DNA from: an uncultured Clostridia bacterium
Lineage (GTDB): Bacteria > Bacillota > Clostridia > Christensenellales > Borkfalkiaceae
Reading direction: 5' to 3'
Assembly (NCBI GenBank): GCA_934271265.1
Contig: CAKQRE010000035.1
Coordinates: 1 to 14,682 of the forward strand
DNA length: 14,682 nucleotides
The notes under the pieces were generated by a model that was not told the origin of the DNA, did not search any database, and worked only from the letters and a program-made list of their open reading frames with translations. Shown piece after piece: positions 1-6,004 of this stretch; the stretch's first letter is position 1; every line of letters starts with the position of its first letter. The position numbers were made by a program, and so were the translations under genes.

Positions 1-104
1 TTACGGATGAAAAATCGTGTTTTGACAAGGCAAACGCTCAAAATTATACTCTCCCGTATATTGCCGAGCGTTTAACACAGTCATAAACCGATTTTTCGCC
101 GTAA
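1..104. repeat. Imperfect 104-bp palindrome
   Basis: Three pairs of inverted arms are nested around nearly the same centre (about 52.5): 1-17 with 89-104 (one-base offset), 32-39 with 66-73 (AAACGCTC/GAGCGTTT, perfect) and 45-49 with 56-60 (TATAC/GTATA, perfect). TTGAC-type sequence at 22-26 is also partly mirrored at 80-84. The outer arm starts at base 1, so the palindrome may continue beyond the window. The inner AAACG/CGTTT halves look like repressor half-sites. It could equally be a small inverted-repeat mobile element. No protein gene is evident in 1-236. Confidence 0.6.
22..50 (+). promoter_or_regulatory. Consensus SigA-type promoter inside the palindrome
   Basis: TTGACA at 22-27, a 17-nt spacer and TATACT at 45-50 give a near-perfect vegetative promoter reading rightward, with a start expected near 57. 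No convincing plus-strand gene follows, so transcription would run antisense to the 3' end of the BMC operon. By symmetry a weaker leftward promoter exists (ATGACT at 84-79, 18-nt spacer, TATACG at 60-55), which could serve a gene outside the window. Confidence 0.55.
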
Positions 105-161
105 AAATAGTTAGTGATAACGAATGCTAAGCCTAAGGAAAAAGGAAACCTTACCCGCATG

Positions 162-183
162 AAAAACACACGGGCTTTGCCCG
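162..183 (-). terminator. Possible terminator of the BMC operon
   Basis: Read on the minus strand, a 5-bp GC stem (CGGGC/GCCCG, 171-183, loop of three) is followed within a few bases by a run of five T (166-162). It lies about 55 bases past the pduT stop codon. The stem is short, so this is a weak candidate. If real, it ends the operon inside the window. Confidence 0.4.
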
Positions 184-236
184 GCTTGCGTTTCTTTCGC
201 CGCAAAACGGGTTTTCAGTTTCCTTTCGTTTTAATA

Positions 237-785
237 TTAAAGAATTTTCTCGATCAGCTTTCTGTCGGGACGAGCGATCACCGTGCTGTCAAGCATCATT
301 CCGCTCGGCATAACGACTTCTTTCGCTCTTTCGATCGCAGCTTCCACCGCCGCGACCTCACCCGTAAGCATGGCGTATGATTTTCCGCACATACCTCTTG
401 CAAGGCGGATCTCGATAAGTTCCACTTCCGAAGTCTTCACGGCGTTATCGCTCGCAACGATGATCTGCGACGCGTCGAACGTTTCGATCACGCCGAGCGC
501 GTTGACGGAACTCACAAGCGTGGTACCCGTGATCGCGGGGAAAATCGTTTCATCGGGATTACCGAGAACGAAACTGTCGATCAGCTGCGTTTCATAAGCG
601 ATTTTCGCAGCGTCGACGGCGGCTCTTACCGCGCTGAGATCTCCGGTGATGATGGAAATATATTTGCCCGGGCAGACCGTCTGAGCTTCCACAATGTCGA
701 CGTCAGACGTTTTAACCATGAGATCGGTCGCACTGACGCCTGCCGAAACCGTCTTGTATTCTACCATTCCAATTGCTTTACTCAT
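237..785 (-). CDS. pduT: Tandem-domain BMC shell protein (BMC-T), PduT-like
   Basis: This 182-residue protein has two BMC domains, roughly residues 3-90 and 97-182, and would form a pseudohexameric trimer in the shell facets. Its length matches PduT (about 184). Cys38 falls in the pore loop of domain 1 (TVCPGK), the position where PduT of the propanediol compartment binds a [4Fe-4S] cluster on the three-fold axis. A second cysteine, Cys133, sits in the matching loop of domain 2 (GMCGKS). The gene lies eight bases after pduS, and its ribosome site (GAGG, 6 nt before ATG) overlaps the pduS stop codon, so translation is probably coupled. The pairing with PduS supports a role in passing electrons through the shell. 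Family assignment is secure; cluster binding is inferred from the cysteine position. Confidence 0.9.
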   Translation of the reverse strand: MSKAIGMVEYKTVSAGVSATDLMVKTSDVDIVEAQTVCPGKYISIITGDLSAVRAAVDAAKIAYETQLIDSFVLGNPDETIFPAITGTTLVSSVNALGVIETFDASQIIVASDNAVKTSEVELIEIRLARGMCGKSYAMLTGEVAAVEAAIERAKEVVMPSGMMLDSTVIARPDRKLIEKIL

Positions 786-793
786 TGTCTACC

Positions 794-2128
794 TCAAGCC
801 TTAGCCTTAATTTCGATATAACGATCGGTTACTTCCGTGACAAGTCCGTCGATGGAAGCGTGAATATTGACCGAAAGTCCCTGCGCCGCTTCCGCGATCG
901 CCTGACCTTTCTTTACCGTATCCCCTGCCGCAACGACCGCCTTAGCGGGCGCGCCGATGTGCTGCGAAAGAAGAACTCTGACCGTTTTGAATCCGGTCAC
1001 CTCTTCGTTATCGAGCGGAGCGGCAAGCTCGTATTCGGTAACGCCGAGTCTTGCGATCAGCCGGTCGATCGGAACCTGCCTTAAATCGCGCATCGGATTG
1101 ACGGGTGCCGCCGTAACGTCCGGTGAAGGTTTTACGCCGGCGGCTCTCAAACCCGCCTTGACCTTCTGAATGATCTTTCTCGGCGAAAGCCCTTGCGGAC
1201 AAGCGTAATTTTCGCATACGCCGCAGGCGCAGCAATAAAACGCGTTTGTAAAATCGGTCGGATTGTTGATGTGCCCGCAAGCCGTAGCTCTCATAATAAG
1301 ATGGGGCTGAATGGGATGACCGAGATTGTGTCTCGGGCAAAGATCGGTACACATCTGACACTGACAGCAGCTCGCAGCCGCTCTCGCCGCCTCGATCGTA
1401 ACGTCGCTGTGCGCACGCCTCAGAAGATAATGATCCTTCGGGAAAATAAAGATAGAGTTCGTGTTTTTCTTGACGAGATCGGTCGGTTTCTGTTCGAAGC
1501 CCATCATGGGTCCGCCGACCCAGTAGGTATAATTCTCGATCGTCGGTCCGCCTGCCAGAGCAACGACTTCCTGAAGAGTAACTCCGAGAGGTACCCTGAC
1601 CGTTTTCGGCGTTTTTACGTCACCCGAAACGGTGATGAGTTTGCTCGTTACGGGTTTTCCTTCTTTCACGGCGTGATAAGCGTTGTACATCGTTTCCACG
1701 TTGTAAACGATTACGCCGATCTCGATGGGAAGCCCGCCCGGTCTCACGACTTTACCCGTCGCGCAGTATGCGGTAACGACTTCGTCTCCCGCGGGGTAGA
1801 TCGAATCGAGTTTGCAGATCGACAGATGCGGATATTTCGGCAGAACGCCTTCTATCGCCGCGATCGTGCTCTCGTAATGCGCTTTGATGCAGATTTTTCC
1901 TTCCTTTGCGCCTACCGTCTCGCGAACGAGTTCAAAAGCGTCGAGAACGTCCGTCGTGCACTGCTGTAAAAGCTGCTTGTGAAGTTCGAGCAAAGGCTCG
2001 CACTCCGCACAGTTCAGCAGAACGACTTCCGCCTTCGGACTGAGCTTCGCGTAAGACGGGAATCCGGCACCGCCCGCTCCGACGATACCGTTTTCTTTCA
2101 ATATTGTACTTAAATCTGTAAGTTCCAT
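794..2128 (-). CDS. pduS: PduS-type flavin/Fe-S oxidoreductase (RnfC-like)
   Basis: This 444-residue protein resembles PduS and the RnfC/NuoF family. It has a glycine-rich nucleotide/flavin motif (GAGGAGFP, 17-24), a conserved LNCAECEP segment (38-45) and an SLBB-like middle region. Two Fe-S motifs follow: Cys254/257/260/264 with a following Pro, and Cys299/302/305/310 with a following Pro. The C-terminal ~60 residues form a lipoyl-like sandwich region. PduS was described as a cobalamin reductase in propanediol compartments. No B12 enzyme is present here, so moving electrons between NADH and an outside acceptor, with PduT as the conduit, is the more likely job; that is inference. The ribosome site GGAG lies 9 nt before ATG, and the gene starts four bases after the eutN stop. 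Confidence 0.88.
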   Translation of the reverse strand: MELTDLSTILKENGIVGAGGAGFPSYAKLSPKAEVVLLNCAECEPLLELHKQLLQQCTTDVLDAFELVRETVGAKEGKICIKAHYESTIAAIEGVLPKYPHLSICKLDSIYPAGDEVVTAYCATGKVVRPGGLPIEIGVIVYNVETMYNAYHAVKEGKPVTSKLITVSGDVKTPKTVRVPLGVTLQEVVALAGGPTIENYTYWVGGPMMGFEQKPTDLVKKNTNSIFIFPKDHYLLRRAHSDVTIEAARAAASCCQCQMCTDLCPRHNLGHPIQPHLIMRATACGHINNPTDFTNAFYCCACGVCENYACPQGLSPRKIIQKVKAGLRAAGVKPSPDVTAAPVNPMRDLRQVPIDRLIARLGVTEYELAAPLDNEEVTGFKTVRVLLSQHIGAPAKAVVAAGDTVKKGQAIAEAAQGLSVNIHASIDGLVTEVTDRYIEIKAKA

Positions 2129-2131
2129 ACT

Positions 2132-2398
2132 TTAAATCTCCAGATTCTGACCTTCGTCGATAATACCGACGATTGCCGCGTCGATCGGGGCTTTTTCTAC
2201 CCCGCAGCCGATCCTCGCCGCGCTGCCCTGGGCAACAAGAACAAGCTCTCCGATCCCCGCGCCGACCTTATCTACAGCCACGATACGGGTATCGATCTTA
2301 AGGCTCGGGATCGGTTCGACGATCATAAACTTATTGCCAACGAGATTGTCGCATTTTCTCGTGGATACGACATAACCCACTACTTTACCGATTAACAT
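2132..2398 (-). CDS. eutN: BMC pentameric vertex protein (EutN/CcmL/PduN family)
   Basis: This 88-residue protein is full length for the BMC-P family, which caps the vertices of the polyhedral shell. Typical features are the MLIGKVVGYVVST start, the central VAVDKVGAGIGE segment followed by VLVAQGSAAR, and the closing AAIVGIID strand. It is the only vertex protein in the window. The ribosome site AAGGAA lies 5-6 nt before ATG. It is preceded by a 105-base gap from pduL that contains two stem-loops, and is almost contiguous with pduS downstream. The single vertex gene argues that this operon encodes a complete shell. Confidence 0.93.
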   Translation of the reverse strand: MLIGKVVGYVVSTRKCDNLVGNKFMIVEPIPSLKIDTRIVAVDKVGAGIGELVLVAQGSAARIGCGVEKAPIDAAIVGIIDEGQNLEI

Positions 2399-2422
2399 TA
2401 TGATTCCTTTTTTTTCGGCTTA

Positions 2423-2489
2423 TTCCGGCAGACCGGAACACATGACGAAAGCCTTCCGTCCGGCTCGGATCGACGAAGAACGGAAAGGC
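2423..2489 (-). other. Two stem-loops between pduL and eutN
   Basis: A perfect hairpin TTCCGG/CCGGAA with a 4-nt loop (2423-2438) lies beside a longer imperfect one whose arms are 2451-2459 and 2480-2489 (nine pairs with one bulged base). Neither is followed by T residues in the transcribed direction, so they are not ordinary terminators. They may protect or process the mRNA just before the low-copy vertex protein gene. Confidence 0.5.
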
Positions 2490-2503
2490 ACGCCCCGTAT
2501 TCT

Positions 2504-3160
2504 TCAGATACCGAGATCTTTCACGATCTCCGCGGTCATACCCGTAGAGATCTTCGCCGCATTCGCTTCGTCCGTATCGATATGCATTTCAAGGGTAAAC
2601 GAAGGATCCACGCGGATGGTCACGTTATTGAAAACGGTCGCGCGTTCGTTGTCTACCTTGACGGAAACGATATCTCCGTTCTTCACTCCCGCGGCAAGCG
2701 CGTCGTTCGGAGACATGTGAATGTGACGTTTTGCGACGATGCACCCCTCTTTAAGGTACAATACGCCGCAGGGACCCACGACCGCGATCGGCGCCGATCC
2801 CGCTATATTTCCCGACTCCCTGATGGGAGCTTTGATTCCGAGTTTGATTGCGTCCGTGGCGGAGATCTCCACCTGGGAAGCCTTTCTTACGGGTCCGAGA
2901 ATTCTTACGTTTTCGATCGCGCGAAGCTTAAGCCCGACGATCGTGACCGTTTCGTTCGAAGCGAACTGTCCGCCCATAAGATCTTTCTTTTTCGTAAGAT
3001 GATAGCCTTTACCGAAGAGCGTTTCCACGTCTTCCTGCGTGAGATGAATGTGTCTTGCGGAGACGCCGATGGGGACCATATATCCCTTCTGCGACTGCTT
3101 TTTCTTCTCGATGCTCTCTAATATGATTCTTGTGATGTTTTCGATTTCGTTAATTTCCAC
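2504..3160 (-). CDS. pduL: PduL-type phosphate acyltransferase with encapsulation peptide
   Basis: PduL converts acyl-CoA plus phosphate to acyl-phosphate, recycling CoA inside the compartment. The protein is 218 residues from the GTG start I prefer at 3160, which has GGGAAGG about 8 nt upstream; a TTG at 3178 is in frame but has no better site. Zinc/active-site histidines are visible at His37/His39 (ARHIHL), His146/His148 (KRHIHMS) and His192 (MHID), matching the duplicated PduL barrel. Residues ~3-20 form an amphipathic helix (EIENITRIILESIEKK) of the encapsulation-peptide type. Here the substrate is probably lactyl- or propanoyl-CoA made by the neighbouring aldehyde dehydrogenase. The gene starts after a 240-base gap and could have its own promoter. 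Confidence 0.92.
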   Translation of the reverse strand: MEINEIENITRIILESIEKKKQSQKGYMVPIGVSARHIHLTQEDVETLFGKGYHLTKKKDLMGGQFASNETVTIVGLKLRAIENVRILGPVRKASQVEISATDAIKLGIKAPIRESGNIAGSAPIAVVGPCGVLYLKEGCIVAKRHIHMSPNDALAAGVKNGDIVSVKVDNERATVFNNVTIRVDPSFTLEMHIDTDEANAAKISTGMTAEIVKDLGI

Positions 3161-3207
3161 GATCACACCTTCCCGCAATTTATTGATTCCGTTATTCCCG
3201 TACAGAA

Positions 3208-3227
3208 TGCGCGCAAAAAAACGCGCA
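3208..3227 (-). other. Hairpin in the pduL leader
   Basis: TGCGCG and CGCGCA (3208-3213 and 3222-3227) flank an 8-base loop that is almost all T in the transcript direction. It lies about 50 bases before the pduL start. It may stabilise the mRNA 5' end; no function is shown. Confidence 0.4.
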
Positions 3228-3255
3228 ACCGATAAACATTACATCTTTACGGAAT

Positions 3256-3289
3256 CGTATAACAAAATAGAGCCTTGGCAACTTGCCAA
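3256..3289 (-). promoter_or_regulatory. Candidate internal promoter and operator before pduL
   Basis: An extended -10 element (TGTTATACG on the minus strand, -10 hexamer at 3261-3256) lacks a good -35. In its place stands a perfect odd-centred palindrome, TTGGCAA-C-TTGCCAA (3275-3289), which could be bound by an activator or repressor. A start near 3249 would give a ~90-nt leader for pduL-eutN-pduS-pduT. This rests on pattern reading only. Confidence 0.35.
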
Positions 3290-3343
3290 AACACACAAAT
3301 TTCCGGCATAAAAGCCGAAACAGAAAGAACTAAATTCGCTCCG

Positions 3344-3370
3344 AAGGTGACCGCTTCAGGCGGTCACCTT
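3344..3370 (-). terminator. Strong hairpin after the shell genes (attenuator or processing site)
   Basis: A perfect 11-bp stem (AAGGTGACCGC with its complement, loop of five) lies ~30 bases past the stop of the last BMC-H gene. Flanking AAATTCG (3332-3338) and CGAATTT (3379-3385) can extend it. The minus-strand sequence after it is not a clean T-run. It is therefore more likely a partial terminator or mRNA-stabilising end that favours shell mRNA over pduL and later genes. Confidence 0.55.
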
Positions 3371-3401
3371 ATCGTAAACGAATTTTTCCCGCGAGAAAAA
3401 A

Positions 3402-3680
3402 TTACTTAAGGATCGGTAAAATTTTCTCAACGTCCCCATGGGGTCTGGGAATGACGTGGGTAGCGACAAGCTCACCGAGCTTGCTTGCGTTGGCAGCGCC
3501 GGCTTCGACAGCCGCCTTCACTGCGCCTACGTCGCCTCTGACCATAACGGTCACAAGTCCGCTACCGATTTTTTCGGTGCCGACGAGAACGACGTTAGCT
3601 GCTTTTAACATAGAATCTGCTGCTTCGATTGCTGCGGTAAGACCTCTGGTCTCAACCATTCCCAAAGCTTCAAGTGCCAT
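3402..3680 (-). CDS. pduA: BMC-H hexameric shell protein, PduA/PduJ type
   Basis: This 92-residue protein is a single BMC domain that tiles shell facets as hexamers. It has the canonical MALEALGMVETRGL start, the pore loop KIGSG (37-41) and the conserved VRGDVGAVKAAVEAG segment, ending in HVIPRPH and a short tail. It is almost identical to the protein encoded at 4113-4394 (eight or nine differences), so the pair arose by recent duplication or is kept alike by gene conversion. The ribosome site GGAGG lies 8 nt before ATG. It is the last gene before the strong hairpin at 3344-3370. A glycine/serine-lined pore of this kind passes small polar metabolites in characterised relatives. Confidence 0.95.
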   Translation of the reverse strand: MALEALGMVETRGLTAAIEAADSMLKAANVVLVGTEKIGSGLVTVMVRGDVGAVKAAVEAGAANASKLGELVATHVIPRPHGDVEKILPILK

Positions 3681-3697
3681 TTTTATGTCCTCCGAAA

Positions 3698-4054
3698 TTA
3701 AATTTCTTTGATATAACTTTCGTTATCCGTATTTTTCTTTGCAGTCTCTTTCACCTGCGGATGTCTCGAACGATAGAGTCTGTCCGCACTCATCTGAACG
3801 ATCCTTTCGATCTCCGGGTGCGGGTTGGCGATGACCGCCTTGCCAACGGGTTTTTTAATCGCTCCTTGAGACGCCGCTTCGATTGCCGCCGTTACGGCGG
3901 AAACCTCGCCCCGGACAATGATGGTAACAAGCCTTCCCCCGAGTTTCTTCTCCCAGGTGACGAATTCAACGTCGGCGGCTTTTGCCATCAGGTCGAGAGC
4001 GTCCACTGCGGCCACGACGCCTGATATTTCCAAAAAACCGAGAGCTTTACCCAT
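3698..4054 (-). CDS. BMC-H shell protein with C-terminal tail
   Basis: This 118-residue protein has one BMC domain (1-88) and a polar tail of about 30 residues rich in Lys, Arg, Asn and Glu. Its pore loop is KKLGGR (36-41), more basic than the KIGSG of its neighbours, so pore selectivity probably differs. I use the ATG at 4054 (GGA 10 nt upstream) because it aligns with family starts; a TTG two codons earlier is in frame. It sits between the two near-identical BMC-H genes and directly follows the candidate internal promoter. The tail does not show a clear motif. It could face the lumen or cytosol and bind a partner. Confidence 0.9.
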   Translation of the reverse strand: MGKALGFLEISGVVAAVDALDLMAKAADVEFVTWEKKLGGRLVTIIVRGEVSAVTAAIEAASQGAIKKPVGKAVIANPHPEIERIVQMSADRLYRSRHPQVKETAKKNTDNESYIKEI

Positions 4055-4083
4055 AATCAATAAATCCTTTTCTTTCTAACGGT

Positions 4084-4112
4084 ATTTTATAACAAAAATT
4101 TTAAAAAGTCAA
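4084..4112 (-). promoter_or_regulatory. Internal promoter within the shell gene cluster
   Basis: On the minus strand TTGACT (4112-4107), a 17-nt spacer and TAAAAT (4089-4084) form a good SigA-type promoter. Its -35 box begins right after the stop codon of the preceding BMC-H gene. The start would be near 4077, some 23 bases before the next ATG. It would give extra transcript for the two BMC-H genes up to the hairpin at 3344-3370. Confidence 0.6.
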
Positions 4113-4394
4113 TTATTTATTGAAAGTAGGTAAAATTTTCTCAACGTCGGAATGAGGTCTGGGGATCACGTGCGTCGCAACGAGTTCGCCGAGTCTGCTC
4201 GCGTTGGCAGCACCTGCTTCAACGGCAGCCTTCACTGCGCCTACGTCGCCTCTGACCATAACGGTCACGAGCCCGCTACCGATTTTTTCCGTGCCGATCA
4301 GGGTTACCTGAGCAGCTTTTACCATGGAATCTGCCGCTTCGATCGCAGCCGTAAGACCTCTGGTTTCAACCATTCCCAATGCTTCGAGTGCCAT
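4113..4394 (-). CDS. pduA: BMC-H hexameric shell protein, PduA/PduJ type (paralogue)
   Basis: This 93-residue single-domain shell protein is nearly the same as the one at 3402-3680: same start, same KIGSG pore (37-41), same VRGDVGAVKAAVEAG segment, with changes mostly at 25-33 and at the very end (LPTFNK). At the DNA level the two genes share a 41-base block without mismatch (4228-4268 and 3514-3554) in a background of many silent changes. The ribosome site GGAGG lies about 10 nt before ATG. Two copies of the main facet protein, as with PduA/PduJ in the propanediol system, suggest a high dosage need or slightly different roles. Confidence 0.95.
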   Translation of the reverse strand: MALEALGMVETRGLTAAIEAADSMVKAAQVTLIGTEKIGSGLVTVMVRGDVGAVKAAVEAGAANASRLGELVATHVIPRPHSDVEKILPTFNK

Positions 4395-4437
4395 AATATT
4401 TTATCCTCCGAAAATTATCTTGATTTTATAAGATTTT

Positions 4438-4752
4438 TTATCTTTTGTCCATGCCGCTTAATTTCAGCATTTTTTCCGTATCCTCCGAGGGATTCGGAAT
4501 TATGTGTTCCGCAACGACGCCCGTCATGCTTTCGGCGACTTCTCTCGCCGCCTTCAGTCCGGCTTCCACCGCCGCAACGTCACCGCGGATCTTGATCGTA
4601 ACAAGCAACGGAACGGGAAGTTTATCCGCGTTTGCCGGCTTGTTTTTATCAAAATTTTCAAGATAAACGTCAGCCGCTTTGCAAGCCGCGTCGGCAGCGA
4701 CGAAAGCCGTCGTCAGACCGAAAACCTCCAGAATTCCTACTGCGTTAGCCAT
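4438..4752 (-). CDS. BMC-H shell protein with enlarged pore loop
   Basis: This 104-residue protein has a BMC-H fold start (MANAVGILEVFGL) and the conserved IRGDVAAVEAGLKAA segment. Between the second strand and that segment it carries about nine extra residues (34-47, FDKNKPANADKLPV), just where the pore loop lies in ordinary BMC-H proteins. A loop of this size would narrow, cap or re-shape the pore. It is the first shell gene after the enzyme genes; ribosome site GGAAGG lies 8-9 nt before ATG. The C-terminus ends with a short charged tail. It is clearly a shell protein, but the function of the loop is unknown to me. Confidence 0.9.
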   Translation of the reverse strand: MANAVGILEVFGLTTAFVAADAACKAADVYLENFDKNKPANADKLPVPLLVTIKIRGDVAAVEAGLKAAREVAESMTGVVAEHIIPNPSEDTEKMLKLSGMDKR

Positions 4753-4773
4753 AAAGAATTACCCTTCCGTAAA

Positions 4774-5991
4774 TTACTTGTTGATTACAGCGATCTTAAG
4801 CCCCTGCATCGAAAGGTTTGTCTTAAGCGCTTCGTTGATCTCCTCGAGGGGGAATCTGTGCGTGATAAGCTCTTTGATGGGAAGACCGATCGCCTGCGCG
4901 CGTTTAAGGAAATCAAACGTCGTGCCGTAATCTCTGAGGGTGTAAACCCAGCTTCCGACAAGAGTGATCTCTTTCGCGCAAAGGTCGAAGTGGGGATTGA
5001 TCGTAGCGTCGCCGCCGTTGATGAAGAATCCGAGTTCGCAGAGACCGCCACCCTTTCTGATCATCTTGTAGATATTCGCATGAGCGATGGGGTTACCCGT
5101 GCACTGGAAAGCGAAATCCGCATAGTGTCCGCCGAATGCCGAATTGACAGCTTCGCCGAGCGCTTCCGCACCTTTGTAATTTCTGAAATCGACCGTGTAG
5201 CTTGCGCCCATACGCTTTGCGAACTCGAGTCTCTTCTCGTTTCCGTCGACCGCACAGATATTTTCGATACCCATGGTTCTTAAAACGGCAATGCAGATAA
5301 GACCGATCGGTCCGCAACCCTGAACGACTACTTTGGAGTTGAATCTCAGGATCCCGGTCGTCTTCGCTCTTTCCACGGCGTGAACGAGAACCGCGCAGGG
5401 TTCGATCAGCACTCTGGAATCGAGATCGAGGTCGCTTACGTTAAATACGGTGGATCCACCTTTGATCACGATATAATCGGCAAACCAACCGGTGAATTTA
5501 TTAGTGCTCTTCGGGCTGTCCGGGATCAGACCGTACACGTCGGCAGGACCGACGTTCTGTTTGTTCAGATCGTACATGGTGATTTCCGGATCGTCACGGA
5601 AGATCATGCAGGTAACGACTTTATCGCCGAGGTGAAGAGCTTTGCCCGCGCTGTCTTTCAGCACGTTCTTGCCCATCTTGACGATTTCGCCCGTTCCTTC
5701 GTGACCGAGAACGACGGGAATATAGTTGAACGGATCGTTCTTGAATTCGTGAGCGTCCGTACCGCAGACGCCGCATCCTTCTACTTTTACAAGAATATCG
5801 TCGTCGCCGATCTCGGGAAGCGTATATTCCTGAAGTTCGAATCTGCCTTTTTCGACAAGCATGGCAACTCTCGCCTTCTGCGGGATCGCGGAAGAGCTCG
5901 TTTTCTGAGCTGCGGGGGCGGAAGAAATTTTTCCTCCCTGCATGTCCTGTAAAATTTTCTTTACGATTTCTTCGATATTATTGGAATCCAT
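4774..5991 (-). CDS. Zinc-type medium-chain alcohol dehydrogenase with N-terminal encapsulation peptide
   Basis: A medium-chain dehydrogenase of 405 residues that should reduce an aldehyde (here probably lactaldehyde to 1,2-propanediol) with NADH. Residues 3-18 (NNIEEIVKKILQDMQ) are an amphipathic helix followed by an Ala/Ser-rich linker to ~40, the layout of an encapsulation peptide. Catalytic zinc ligands appear in GCGVCGTD (Cys76), GHE (97-98) and EPC (197-199). The Rossmann motif is GCGPIG (225-230), and an Asp follows strand 2 (AVDGNEK), favouring NAD over NADP. The usual four-cysteine structural zinc lobe is missing: only one Cys occurs in 120-150. Propanediol-type compartments more often use iron alcohol dehydrogenases (PduQ). 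The ribosome site GGAG lies 5 nt before ATG. Confidence 0.88.
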   Translation of the reverse strand: MDSNNIEEIVKKILQDMQGGKISSAPAAQKTSSSAIPQKARVAMLVEKGRFELQEYTLPEIGDDDILVKVEGCGVCGTDAHEFKNDPFNYIPVVLGHEGTGEIVKMGKNVLKDSAGKALHLGDKVVTCMIFRDDPEITMYDLNKQNVGPADVYGLIPDSPKSTNKFTGWFADYIVIKGGSTVFNVSDLDLDSRVLIEPCAVLVHAVERAKTTGILRFNSKVVVQGCGPIGLICIAVLRTMGIENICAVDGNEKRLEFAKRMGASYTVDFRNYKGAEALGEAVNSAFGGHYADFAFQCTGNPIAHANIYKMIRKGGGLCELGFFINGGDATINPHFDLCAKEITLVGSWVYTLRDYGTTFDFLKRAQAIGLPIKELITHRFPLEEINEALKTNLSMQGLKIAVINK

Positions 5992-6004
5992 ATTGTCTCC
6001 TTTA

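Noticed and set aside
1..84. 27-codon minus-strand frame ending with the stop codon at bases 3-1
   Set aside because: No ribosome site before its ATG, and it lies wholly in the palindrome.
159..380. Possible plus-strand peptide starting MKNTRALPGL downstream of the promoter at 22-50
   Set aside because: Runs into the antisense of pduT, is Arg-rich with no family likeness, and the nearest ribosome-like site is 12 bases away.
4504..5283. Plus-strand open frame of 259 codons opposite the alcohol dehydrogenase and a BMC-H gene
   Set aside because: Antisense shadow with no ribosome site and a composition typical of reverse-strand reading.
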